From: Bog-756 sp963713625
GTDB lineage: Bacteria; Actinomycetota; Acidimicrobiia; Acidimicrobiales; RAAP-2
NCBI GenBank assembly: GCA_963713625.1
Contig: CAVQMN010000005.1
Location: 124,001 to 188,000 of the forward strand
Reading direction: 5' to 3'
Length of the DNA: 64,000 nucleotides
Positions 24,933-33,774 of this stretch are shown piece by piece. Numbering within the stretch: the first letter of the stretch is position 1; every line of letters begins with the position of its first letter. The notes below the pieces were generated by a model, which was given only the letters and a program-made list of their open reading frames with translations, made no database searches and was not told where the DNA came from. The position numbers were made by a program, and so were the translations under genes.

Positions 24933-25793
24933 CTAGGGCGGCGGGGGTTGGTAGAGCGAGGCGGTGACGGGCACGCTGGCGCTCGATTGTCCTGGAGACA
25001 GTGGCAATCCGGCAATCATGTCGACGTTGGCCGCAACGGCGGCCGGGCAGGTGGTCGAAGGCTGTACGTCGGGTGCGATCAAGTCGTTGCTCGTCAGCGT
25101 GGCGGTCGTGTTGCTGAGCGGTCCGGTAACGGAACCGCTCAGTGGGATGGTCGCCCCGATGGTGCAGGAAACTCCGAACAAGGGAGCGGTGGTCCCGCTC
25201 ACGTTGGCGTCGAGGTTGACGGCCAGTCCGTTCTGGGAGGAGGTGCAGCTGAAGCCGCCGGTGATCGTTCCCGGGTTGGCGGTGAAGCCGATGGTCGGTG
25301 TCATCCCCGGCACCAACGTCAGAAGCACCGAAAGGGGCCCGTACTTCTGACCATCCAGGGGTGAGTCGACGCTCCCCGTGGTCCCACAGGGCGGTGTCCC
25401 GGTGACGAGGGTGACGATTCCGCAGAACTTGGCGTCGATCCCAGAAATCTGTGCGGATCCGGTGCTCAGCGCCCCGCTGGCCACCGATCCCACCAGTCCC
25501 AGCTGGTAGGTGGCGGTGGGAGGTCCGTCCGGATTGGGCACGCAGTCATCGGGAAGTTCGGAAGTGGCCAGCTGGGCTCGCTTCGGTACCTGGGTGCGCG
25601 GCGATGATGGGGGGAGCGGCCTGGAAGTCGAAGCCTTCGAGCCCTGGAGGGCCGTTCGCCCTGTTCCAGCCGCCTGACCACGCCACACCACCACGGATGC
25701 GACGACCACGAGTACGGGGAGGCCGACAACGACCGCTCTCCGTGCCTGCCTTCTGGATCCGACCAGGCGTGACCGTTCACGCTCTCTTCGCAC
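24933..25793 (-). CDS. Mce-locus exported protein D
   Basis: A 286-residue protein with a GTG start, an Arg-rich N-terminus (VRRERERSRL), a hydrophobic anchor (VVVGLPVLVVVASVVVW) and a Ser/Gly/Thr-rich external part. Repeated beta-type phrases occur (YGPLSVLLTLVPGMTPTIGF, GVSCTIGATIPLSGSVTGPL). The C-terminal ATLTSNDLIAPDVQPSTTC matches protein B's STVASNDLAIPAFFPSANG in position and pattern. Six Cys could form disulphides. No family is recognised. It follows mceF by 128 bp on the same strand and is probably part of the importer or a secreted lipid-binding accessory (inference). Confidence 0.74.
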   Translation of the reverse strand: MRRERERSRLVGSRRQARRAVVVGLPVLVVVASVVVWRGQAAGTGRTALQGSKASTSRPLPPSSPRTQVPKRAQLATSELPDDCVPNPDGPPTATYQLGLVGSVASGALSTGSAQISGIDAKFCGIVTLVTGTPPCGTTGSVDSPLDGQKYGPLSVLLTLVPGMTPTIGFTANPGTITGGFSCTSSQNGLAVNLDANVSGTTAPLFGVSCTIGATIPLSGSVTGPLSNTTATLTSNDLIAPDVQPSTTCPAAVAANVDMIAGLPLSPGQSSASVPVTASLYQPPPP

Positions 25794-25921
25794 CTTCCCC
25801 CCTTCTGGCCGATGCGCTTCCGACGACCGAACTAAAGAAAAATGGTCATCCCACCGGTTATGCCCGTCGGGCGGCGCTCCAAAACCTCAGGCTGGGCGGG
25901 CTGGTTGCCACGGCGGTTGGC

Positions 25922-27010
25922 TCAACCGCCCGGAACGTTCGGACTGCTGCCTGCGCCGCGGGCGAGCATGCCCGGCGCCGTCGTCGTGCAGGCGTTGGTC
26001 AATGTCGGACTGGCCACCGCCTGCGTGGGACCGGGCGTCTGGCTTCCGGGGATGTACGGGCAGACCGGGTCTGCAGTGTTGAACTCGAGCTCCCCGTGCA
26101 CCTGTCCGTTTCTCACCACCGCGGCCAAGTCATTGGAGACGAACGGAAGGAGCTCGAAAACGGCTTGGACGTCTTGATCGTGCTCGTCGGTCACCTGGGA
26201 GGCGGTGGCCAGGCTCGAGACGAGGCCCGTTATCTGTGCGCTCTTGGCCGCCAGCAGGGGATTGAGTTGCTGCTCGGCGGACTGACTGTTGCGGATCAGG
26301 GCTTGGACGCTGGCGTTCGAGTCTCGCAACTGCGCCGTCAACGAAGCCAGTCCCTGCGAGAAGGTGGCCAGGTCCCCGTCGGTCGCCTCCAAAGTCTGCA
26401 GGTCGGACTGACCGTCGACGACCAGGTTGACGGTCTCCGGCTGGGCGGCGATCAGGGCGTTGGACAGTCGTTGACCGGTCGTGATGATCGTTCGGAGATC
26501 CGAACCGGTCCCGATGAAGGCGCTGGCCAGAAAGTTCTCGTCCGTCACCAGATCCTGTGGATTGACGCTCTGGAGCAGAGTGTTCAGATCGACGAGGGCC
26601 GTACCGATCGGTGTGGGAAGGGTTACCCGGCTGGCCGGGATGACGGTCCCGGGACGCAGATCGGGTCCCGAGCCCGTGGTCGGCTGCAGATCGACGTACT
26701 GCTCGCCCAGAGCGGAAAGCTCCTTGACCCGGACAGGTCCGTTGTCAGGGATCTGCTGGCCGGCTTGTATCGCCAGTTTGACGGCCACATTCCCCGGGTT
26801 GAGGTCGAGGGCCGTGACCGTTCCGACCTGCACTCCCCGGTAGGTCACGTCGGCCCCCGTGTACAGACCTCCGGCGGTGGGCATGACGACGGTGACCGGG
26901 AAGGGCTGCGACGTGATGTGGTACTGCATGATGTTGAACACGATGTAGTAGACGCCGACGACGATGACGACGGCCAAGGCGATCATGCGCGGGAGGATCT
27001 TCTGGCTCAT
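25922..27010 (-). CDS. mceF: Mce family protein MceF
   Basis: A 362-residue MCE protein: one N-terminal membrane helix (MIALAVVIVVGVYYIVFNIM), an MCE domain at about 38-112 (GLYTGADVTYRGVQVGTVTA, ALGEQYVDLQP), then a long helical region and a Ser/Pro-rich end. The order in the operon (last of six) and the sequence around GEQYVDLQP fit MceF. A GAGGG ribosome site precedes the ATG, 10 bp after the mceD-mceE stop. The six Mce proteins are thought to form a hexameric tube that carries lipid across the periplasm-like space to the YrbE permease. Confidence 0.9.
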   Translation of the reverse strand: MSQKILPRMIALAVVIVVGVYYIVFNIMQYHITSQPFPVTVVMPTAGGLYTGADVTYRGVQVGTVTALDLNPGNVAVKLAIQAGQQIPDNGPVRVKELSALGEQYVDLQPTTGSGPDLRPGTVIPASRVTLPTPIGTALVDLNTLLQSVNPQDLVTDENFLASAFIGTGSDLRTIITTGQRLSNALIAAQPETVNLVVDGQSDLQTLEATDGDLATFSQGLASLTAQLRDSNASVQALIRNSQSAEQQLNPLLAAKSAQITGLVSSLATASQVTDEHDQDVQAVFELLPFVSNDLAAVVRNGQVHGELEFNTADPVCPYIPGSQTPGPTQAVASPTLTNACTTTAPGMLARGAGSSPNVPGG

Positions 27011-27020
27011 GCGCCCTCGC

Positions 27021-29432
27021 TCACCACAGGCTGGCGGCCAGGAGGTCGGAGACCGCCTGGCCGCCCTCCAGGGGTTGGGATGCCGAAGCCGTCGCTGTCC
27101 GGGCGTCGGTCACGTCGGCGTCGAGGGGAGTCGGCTCGAACCCACCGGCAGGGAGCAGCACGTTGACGATGGCGTTCACTTGCAGGTAATCGCCCGGGGC
27201 GATCTTGGGGGTTTCGGCCTCGAAGCTGGCCAGCGCGCTCAGGTCGGGTGCCAGCTGCGACGACACCGAATCGAGCTGCTGGACAACGGGCAACAGGTCG
27301 TCGGCGTCGTCGACGGCGTTCTGCCCGCTTTCCTGGGCGATCTGGGTTCCGACCGCCCCCAGCGTGGAGAGATGGGCCAAGAGTCCGGAGATCTGCTTGT
27401 TCTCGCTGGCCAGCACACCGATAGCCGGCGCGATCGTACTGATGCCGTTGGCAATCGTCGGACCGCCCCCATTGAGTTTGGTGGTCAGGGCCGAGATGGA
27501 CGCGAGGGCGTCGTCGATGGCGGTCCGGCCGCCGGACAGTGAGGCCACTCCGTCGTCGATGGTGGTCAGAAACGAGTGGATCGGCGTTTGATTTCCGTTG
27601 AAGGTGCCGTTCAGCTGGCCGATGATGGTTCGGAGCTGGTTGATCCCGCCACCGTTGAGGACGAGGGAGAGGGCCCCGAAGGTGTCCTCGACGCTGGGTG
27701 CGATGCTGGTCGAGCTTTCGGGGATGTGGGCTCCCGGGGCCAGGAATTTACTGGCGTCGTCGGTTGTCGTGTCCGACGGGACCGACGGTTCTTGCAGGAT
27801 GATGTATTCGTCGCCCAGCGGATCGTCGAAGCGGACCTGAGCGATCGTCCCGACCGGGAGCTGGACCGACTTCTTGATGTTCAGGGTCAGGTCGGCCTGG
27901 AAATCTCTGGTCGAGATGGCCCCCACCTGTCCGACGACTTGCGCCCCCTCGCGGACCTCAGCCTCGTCGGGCAGATTGAGGACATTGGAGAACTCGGCAT
28001 GGATGGGATAGGTGGCTGTGTTGAGGCCGCTGAATTTGGGAAGGGACTGCAGGCTGATGGCGCAGCCGCTCAGGACGACGGCGCCGACGAGGGCCAACAC
28101 CGCGCCGACCGATCTCCTTGCCCAACCTGCGGGCAGGGCCCGCGGAACCTGCGGCCTCCTCCGGCCGCCGTGGACTGTTCGGAGGGCCCCGAGGATGGCA
28201 GGGCGGCCGATGCTCATGGGAGACCCCCCATCGAGCGCGCTGAGCGACAGATTCGGCCCCGCCGATGCGTTCGGGGGCGTGGGAAGGCCGGCCAGCAATC
28301 CGTTTACCCCGCAGTCGAGGTCGATCGTGGGGTCCTTGTCCTGGGACCGGTCGATCGAGAGCAGGAGGAGGCGGAGGAGGGGGTTGCCACAGACCGATTG
28401 GGAGTACCCCGCGGAGTCGCCGGTCGGGTCGAACCGCGCCCGCAGTGCCGGCCCACCGGGCGCGCTCGGATCGACGGCCTGGGAGATGTTGTCGAGAGCC
28501 AGAGGGAGGGATTGGAAGGCTTGGGCCAGGGCCTGCTGTTTGCTGGCGACGGCACCGGCGAAGGCGTCGAGATTGGTGACACTGCTCCCGAGGGCGGAGG
28601 AGTTCGTCGCCGCGAACTGGGCCAGCGCCCTCAGCACCTTCTGGAGGTCGGCCAGGGTGGTGCCGATCTCGCTGTCGTCCCCGGCGAGATCAGTGCTGAC
28701 CGAGGCCAGATTGTTGGCGAACGCCTGGTAGGTGCCCGTGTACCGGGAGGCGACCTGGCTGAGGTTTCCCAGGTTGTCAAAGAGAGCGGTCAGCTGGGGG
28801 CTCTTGGACGAAAGGGCGCTCAGGGCCTGGCCGAGCGACGTCAGCGTCGAATGCAGGGCGGCGCCGTTGCCGCCGAAGGCGTGGGCCGAACTGGCGACGA
28901 AGGCCGAAAGTGCACCATGGCTGTTGGCCCCGTTCGGTCCGAGGGCATTGGCCAGCTGATCGAGGTTGTCAACGATCTCATCGACGGAGATGGGCACCGC
29001 CGTGCGCGACAGGGGGATGACGGCATTGTCCTGCATCCGGGGCCCGCCGCTGTAGCCGGGGTTCAGCTGGACGTAGCGGTCGTTGACGACCTGGGGCGCC
29101 ATGATCAACGCTTCGGCGTGAACCGGGATCGGCGCGTCGGCTGGCACCTGCATGGCCACTGTCACATAGGTCGCCCCGGGGGTGATCTTGGTGACACTCC
29201 CGACCGGCATGCCGAGGACGTCGACGGCATTGCCCACGAAGAGGCCGGGTGCCGTGGCAAACCGGGCCGAGATGGTCATGGTCGAAGGGCCGCTGGTCAC
29301 GAGGACGAAGATGCCCCCGACGATCAGGGCCATGAGCGCCGCGACCAGTACCGTCGCGACCTTCCGCAGCGGTAGGCGCCTCAGGAACGAGGGTCGCCTG
29401 GCTATACCCAGCCCGTAGATATGCGGGGTCAT
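27021..29432 (-). CDS. mceD-mceE: MceD-MceE fusion protein
   Basis: One open frame of 803 residues carries two Mce proteins. The first half has a membrane helix (VATVLVAALMALIVGGIFVL), an MCE domain (GLFVGNAVDVLGMPVGSVTK, VNDRYVQLNPGY) and a helical region, as in MceD. After about residue 405 a second start-like MSIGRP, basic residues and the lipobox VLSGC begin an MceE-type lipoprotein with its own MCE domain (VREGAQVVGQVGAISTRDF, LGDEYIILQEP). At the junction a run of six C (28224-28229 on plus) lies just before ATGAGC. One base fewer would end mceD at TGA with the ATGA overlap seen elsewhere in this operon. Confidence 0.88.
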   Translation of the reverse strand: MTPHIYGLGIARRPSFLRRLPLRKVATVLVAALMALIVGGIFVLVTSGPSTMTISARFATAPGLFVGNAVDVLGMPVGSVTKITPGATYVTVAMQVPADAPIPVHAEALIMAPQVVNDRYVQLNPGYSGGPRMQDNAVIPLSRTAVPISVDEIVDNLDQLANALGPNGANSHGALSAFVASSAHAFGGNGAALHSTLTSLGQALSALSSKSPQLTALFDNLGNLSQVASRYTGTYQAFANNLASVSTDLAGDDSEIGTTLADLQKVLRALAQFAATNSSALGSSVTNLDAFAGAVASKQQALAQAFQSLPLALDNISQAVDPSAPGGPALRARFDPTGDSAGYSQSVCGNPLLRLLLLSIDRSQDKDPTIDLDCGVNGLLAGLPTPPNASAGPNLSLSALDGGSPMSIGRPAILGALRTVHGGRRRPQVPRALPAGWARRSVGAVLALVGAVVLSGCAISLQSLPKFSGLNTATYPIHAEFSNVLNLPDEAEVREGAQVVGQVGAISTRDFQADLTLNIKKSVQLPVGTIAQVRFDDPLGDEYIILQEPSVPSDTTTDDASKFLAPGAHIPESSTSIAPSVEDTFGALSLVLNGGGINQLRTIIGQLNGTFNGNQTPIHSFLTTIDDGVASLSGGRTAIDDALASISALTTKLNGGGPTIANGISTIAPAIGVLASENKQISGLLAHLSTLGAVGTQIAQESGQNAVDDADDLLPVVQQLDSVSSQLAPDLSALASFEAETPKIAPGDYLQVNAIVNVLLPAGGFEPTPLDADVTDARTATASASQPLEGGQAVSDLLAASLW

Positions 29433-30445
29433 GGCCGGCATCCCACTTGAGGATTACTGCTCGGGAGGGCCCCGGGCCCGGAGCATTGGGCGGAGACGTT
29501 GTCGGGAATGAGCAGGGTGGGCACGGAGACGTCGACAAATGCTCCCGATCCGGAGGCGTTGGCCGAGTACTGACTGAAGGCGGCGAGGACAGGCAGCGCT
29601 TGTCCGAAATCGTTGCTGTCCTTGGCCAGGACCGCCGAAACTGACTGGAGGTCCCGAAGGAGGGGGCTCAGCGCGGGCTTGTTGACCGAGAGGAGCGACG
29701 TGATCTGCTGGCTCAGCGTGCTCGTCGCCGTCAGGAGCTGGTTGATGGCCGCTCGTCGCTGCTGGAGCACGGACAGCACCAGGTCGCTCTGACCGAACAG
29801 GTTGAAGAGTTGCTGGCTCCGCTGCGACAGGACGCTGCTCAGCTTCGCGCCCTGGGAGACGATCGTGGCCAGAGCCGGTCCCTCGTTGCCGATCACCCGT
29901 GAGATGTCGGCGAGACCCTGGAAGGCGCTGGTCGTCTGGCTGACGTTTGTTCCGTTGAGATCTTGGCTCCCGACGTCGAGGGCGTTCTCGAGCTGGGGGA
30001 TGTTGTAGTGCTGGATCTCGGATCCGAGCCCCGACAGAGCGGTGACCAGGTTGTAAGGAACGCTGGTCCGGGACAAGGGGATCGGGCTGTGGAGCGAACC
30101 GGAACCCGATGGCGAGACCTGCATGTACTCAGTGCCGACCGGGCTGAGTACCTCAGCCGAAGCCGACGAGCTCGATCCCAGCGTGGTGCCCGACGCGGTG
30201 AAGGTGACCCGGACCTGGTTGCCGTCCAGGGCCATGGCGGTGATGGATCCGACCTTGACGCCGTTCACGGTGACGATGTCCCCGGACTGAAGGCCACCGG
30301 CATCGGCGAAGTCGGCCTGGTACGTAGGATTGTCGTGGATGAGAGGGAGGCGGGGGAAATTCAGGGCACCCACGACGAGAACCGCCACCACGAGCACCCC
30401 GACGAGGCCCGTCCGCGCTCTGTTGCGTTCGCGGAATCGCTTCAC
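29429..30445 (-). CDS. mceC: Mce family protein MceC
   Basis: A 338-residue MCE protein with an N-terminal helix (TGLVGVLVVAVLVVGALNF), an MCE domain (FADAGGLQSGDIVTVNGVKV, GSITAMALDGNQ, VGTEYMQVSPSG) and a long coiled helical part (SSVLSQRSQQLFNLFGQSD). The ATG overlaps the mceB stop (30442-30445), and its own stop overlaps the mceD start (29429-29432). Position third in the series and the YLxx-free C-terminus fit MceC. It has no lipobox. Confidence 0.9.
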   Translation of the reverse strand: MKRFRERNRARTGLVGVLVVAVLVVGALNFPRLPLIHDNPTYQADFADAGGLQSGDIVTVNGVKVGSITAMALDGNQVRVTFTASGTTLGSSSSASAEVLSPVGTEYMQVSPSGSGSLHSPIPLSRTSVPYNLVTALSGLGSEIQHYNIPQLENALDVGSQDLNGTNVSQTTSAFQGLADISRVIGNEGPALATIVSQGAKLSSVLSQRSQQLFNLFGQSDLVLSVLQQRRAAINQLLTATSTLSQQITSLLSVNKPALSPLLRDLQSVSAVLAKDSNDFGQALPVLAAFSQYSANASGSGAFVDVSVPTLLIPDNVSAQCSGPGALPSSNPQVGCRP

Positions 30446-31534
30446 GAGCAGCTCGCCGTGTGATCAGCCTGGTCCCCGATCGCTCCCGTGGGAAGGGTCA
30501 CCGGGTTGGGATACAGGTTGGTCGGGCTCACCCCGGGAACGAGGGAGACATCCAGCTGTCCCGAGACGTTGATCGTGAGGTTGCAGAGGTAGACGTTGAT
30601 CCAGCTGCCCGTGCTCTGAATCTTCGTGAGGGTGTCGAGCAGACCGGGGAAGCCCTTGAGGACGCCGTCGATCCCCTGTTGATTGGCGGACAAGGTGTGG
30701 ACGGCGCCGGCCAGCGTCTGGATGTCCTGGTTGAGCGTGGGCTGGGCCTCGTTGAGCAGACCGCTGGTCGTGCTTTCCGCCGTGGCGAGGCTGTCGATTG
30801 TGGAACCGAGCTGTGCCCTCGACCCAGCCAGGCTCGTCATCAACGTGTCGAAATTCCCGATCAGTTGACCCAACTGCGTGTCGTGGACCCCGACCGTGTT
30901 GAGAAGACTGGACAGGCTGGTGAGGAGGGTGTCGATCACCTGTTGCCGGTCCGCCAGGTTGTGGGTCAAGGTCGCCGTCTCAGCCACGATGTTCGAAACC
31001 GTCCCCGACTCGTCCTGGAACACGTCGACGATCGACCCGGCCAGCTGGTTCACCTGGTCGGGTGACGAGCGCGGCGAACAGAGGCTGGAAGCCGTCGAAC
31101 ACCGCGGTCAAGTTGAGGGCCGGTGTGGTGCGAGCGAGGGGGATGACCCCTCCCGGTGGCAGTGGTTTGCCGCCGGACGCTCCAGGGAGAATGGCCAGAA
31201 ATCGCTGACCCAGGAGGTTTTCGAAGTGAATGGCAGCCAACGTCGTCGTCGTGAGGTGCTGAGAGGTGTCGACGCTGAACGAGACGTCGGCGTGACCCTG
31301 CTGCAAGGTCACCCCGCTCACCTTCCCGACCTCGACACCGGCGATGCGGACCGTGTCGCCTGCCTGGAGCTCGGACGCGTTGGAGAATTGCGCCACGTAC
31401 CCGGTTGCTGCCTGCGTGTTGACGTCGAGCAAGGTCGAGATGACGATCGAGGTGAGGATGATGGACAAGACGACGAAGATGACGACCTTCACGACCGTGC
31501 CTGAGAGCCCCGGGTGGTGACGGCGCGATCTCAT
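30442..31534 (-). pseudogene. mceB: MceB gene with a single-base frameshift
   Basis: The first part (start ATG 31534, overlapping the mceA stop) reads MRSRRHHPGLSGTVVKVVIF and an MCE domain (SELQAGDTVRIAGVEVGKVS, NLLGQRFLAILPG) up to FDGFQPLFAAL. The continuation SPDQVNQLAGSIVDVFQDES is in the next frame and runs to the mceC overlap. Skipping one base (C at about 31066 on plus) restores a 363-residue MceB of normal length. All flanking junctions are intact, so the lesion is either recent, a sequencing error, or bypassed. Each half alone would be non-functional. Confidence 0.85.
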
Positions 31535-32868
31535 GATCGGGTGACCAGGTCCTCGAGGACGGGCGAGAGCAACAGCGTTGAGACAGCGGGTGAGGAGGGC
31601 GCCGAACCACTGACTGCGGCCACGATCTTCGAGATCGCTCGAGTTTGCGCCGGTTCGGCGACCACCGGGGGAGGGGCCGCCGTCGACATCGGCCCACCGG
31701 TCGACGGCCGGGTGGTGTCGGTGACGATGGTGTCGGCAGACGAGTAGGTCGGCGGGTTCACGTATCCGGGTCCGAGCCCAGCAGAGAGATACGCGGCCGC
31801 CTGTGGTCCACCGAGAACGGCAAGCCCGAGGTCGGCCGGATTGACAACGACCTCGGTCTGGGTGAGGTCGAGGTACGGGCCCGATGTCTCGGCCCCGATC
31901 CACGCGTTGGCCCAGGCATCGAGCCCCGACAGGAGCTGGGAGATCTCGTGGGGGTTCTGCGAGACCGCAGTCAAGAACGGCCCGGAGTCAGCTGACAGGA
32001 TGGCGAAAGGCTGTTGGATGGCAGTGAGGAGCGAGGCGGTCTGGCCGGCGAGAACGTCGCCCCCGCCGAGGGCCCGGCGGACGCCCGAGGCCTGGTCGTT
32101 GACAGTGTTGGCCGTCGTGGTCTGGTTGGCCAGGATCTGCAGGATGTCCGGGGTGGAGGCCGCGAACTGGTTGGCCACGGGAACCAGCGTGTTCAGGTTC
32201 GACACGACGGTGGGCCACAGCGGCAGCATCTGTTCGAAGTAGGTGTTCGCTCTGACCAGGTTGTGTCCGAGTGATGTTCCGTTTCCCTGCAGACCGCTGG
32301 CCAAGGCGGTCAGCGCCGCGTCGAGCTCGCCGGGCTGGAGCCTGAGGAGCAGGTTGTCGAGGCTCCCGAGGGTCGCCTGCAGCGAGCCTGTCTGTCCAAC
32401 GTTCAGTGCGGGAATCGTTGTCCCGGGACGAAGTCGGGCCGTCTCCGGGCTGGTGGGTGCGATGAGCTCGATGTAGGGATCCCCGAAGAACGAGACCGGT
32501 GTCTCGGTCGCCCGGACCTGGGCGGGGATGACGTGGAGCATCGAGCGCTGCATGTGGAGGGTCAGCACAACGAGCCCACCGGGAGCGGACTTGCCCTGGC
32601 TGGCCACCGTGCCCACGGTCACGTTGCGATATTCCACCGGTGCTCCGAGAGCCACGGCCGTGGACGATGCCGGAAGCTGAGCTTCATCCACTGCATAGGT
32701 GGAGAACGCACCACCGAAGGACTCGAGCACCAGGATCACGACGGATACGAGCAATGCGATGAGCACGAGACCCAGCACCACTAGGCGCCCCGACTTGCTG
32801 CGGGCCGGCTCGGCCTTGTCGGGTGCCACCGCGTCCTGGCTCGGAGCGGGGGGAGCAGCGAGGCTCAA
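31531..32868 (-). CDS. mceA: Mce family protein MceA
   Basis: A 445-residue MCE protein: a polar N-terminus, one membrane helix (LVVLGLVLIALLVSVVILVL), an MCE domain (STAVALGAPVEYRNVTVGTV, VSFFGDPYIELIAPT), then the long helical tail with LLRLQPGELDAALTALASGL, and a Pro/Ala-rich end. It is the first Mce gene after yrbEB, whose stop overlaps the ATG (32865-32868), and its stop overlaps mceB. The C-terminal extension of about 90 residues is Ser/Pro/Thr-rich and poorly structured. Confidence 0.88.
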   Translation of the reverse strand: MSLAAPPAPSQDAVAPDKAEPARSKSGRLVVLGLVLIALLVSVVILVLESFGGAFSTYAVDEAQLPASSTAVALGAPVEYRNVTVGTVASQGKSAPGGLVVLTLHMQRSMLHVIPAQVRATETPVSFFGDPYIELIAPTSPETARLRPGTTIPALNVGQTGSLQATLGSLDNLLLRLQPGELDAALTALASGLQGNGTSLGHNLVRANTYFEQMLPLWPTVVSNLNTLVPVANQFAASTPDILQILANQTTTANTVNDQASGVRRALGGGDVLAGQTASLLTAIQQPFAILSADSGPFLTAVSQNPHEISQLLSGLDAWANAWIGAETSGPYLDLTQTEVVVNPADLGLAVLGGPQAAAYLSAGLGPGYVNPPTYSSADTIVTDTTRPSTGGPMSTAAPPPVVAEPAQTRAISKIVAAVSGSAPSSPAVSTLLLSPVLEDLVTRS

Positions 32869-33764
32869 CCGGTCACCTTCAGCGGGACCGACACACCCCA
32901 GAACAGGAGCGTCATCAACATGTCGGAGATGGCGATGGCGACGGTGCTGGTGCGGATGGCACGTCCCGTCGCCCGCCCGACCCCTTCGGGTCCACCCGAC
33001 GCCGTGATGCCGTAATAGCAGTGGATGATCGTGACGAGGATGGCGAAGACGACCACCTTCAGGACCGAAAAGATGACGTCGCGCCGGTTGAGGAAGAGAT
33101 AGAAGTAGTGCAGGTAGGTTCCTGACCCCTGATGGGCGATGGTCAGAACGGCGAACTGCGTGGCCAGGTAGGCACCGGACAGGGCCAACAGGTACAGCGG
33201 GATGACTGCGGCCAGCGCGGCGAGGAGGCGGGTGGTGACCAGGTAGGGAAGCGAGGGTATCGACATGACCTCCAGGGCATCGATCTCTTCGTTCACCTTC
33301 ATGGCGCCGATCTGGGCTGTGAACTTGCAGCCCATCTGGGCGGCCAGCCCGTATCCGGCCAGGAGCGGCGACAGTTCCCGGGTATTGGCGAAGGCGGAGA
33401 GAAGTCCGGCCAGAGGGGCCAGGCCGATGATGTTGAGCCCCTGTAGACCTTCGACCCCGAGCTGGACCCCGACCACCGAGGCGAGAAGGGCAGAGACGAG
33501 GATGGTGCTGGCGGCGATGGCCAGGATCCCCCCGCCGAAGGTCACCTCTGCAATCAGTCGCGAGAGCTCCCGGCGGTGGTGACTGAGGACCGTCGGTATG
33601 GCCCGGACGACCTTGACGATGAATACCAGCAGCTCACCGAGCCAGACCAGCTTGTTGCGAGCGCGGTACCCGACGTTGACCGAATGGAACGCCAGCCGAT
33701 TGGTGACCGCCGCTGGCGATCGCCGCGTCGGGCGCTCCTCGGCTACCGGGAGGCCGTCGCTCAT
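32865..33764 (-). CDS. yrbEB: YrbE/MlaE-type permease, second copy
   Basis: A 299-residue integral membrane protein starting MSDGLPVAEERPT, 10 bp after yrbEA and behind a GGGGG motif. It has about six hydrophobic helices and the MlaE signature region (FTAQIGAMKVNEEIDALEVM, IPSLPYLVTTRLLAAL). YrbEA and YrbEB form the permease core that the Mkl ATPase drives. A longer frame upstream overlaps yrbEA and has no family-like sequence. Confidence 0.93.
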   Translation of the reverse strand: MSDGLPVAEERPTRRSPAAVTNRLAFHSVNVGYRARNKLVWLGELLVFIVKVVRAIPTVLSHHRRELSRLIAEVTFGGGILAIAASTILVSALLASVVGVQLGVEGLQGLNIIGLAPLAGLLSAFANTRELSPLLAGYGLAAQMGCKFTAQIGAMKVNEEIDALEVMSIPSLPYLVTTRLLAALAAVIPLYLLALSGAYLATQFAVLTIAHQGSGTYLHYFYLFLNRRDVIFSVLKVVVFAILVTIIHCYYGITASGGPEGVGRATGRAIRTSTVAIAISDMLMTLLFWGVSVPLKVTG

Positions 33765-33774
33765 CGGACCCCCA

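Noticed and set aside
25451..29375. Long plus-strand frames of up to about 600 codons opposite the mce genes
   Set aside because: High-GC antisense frames rich in Arg, Gly, Asp and His without domains; the minus strand carries clear Mce proteins.
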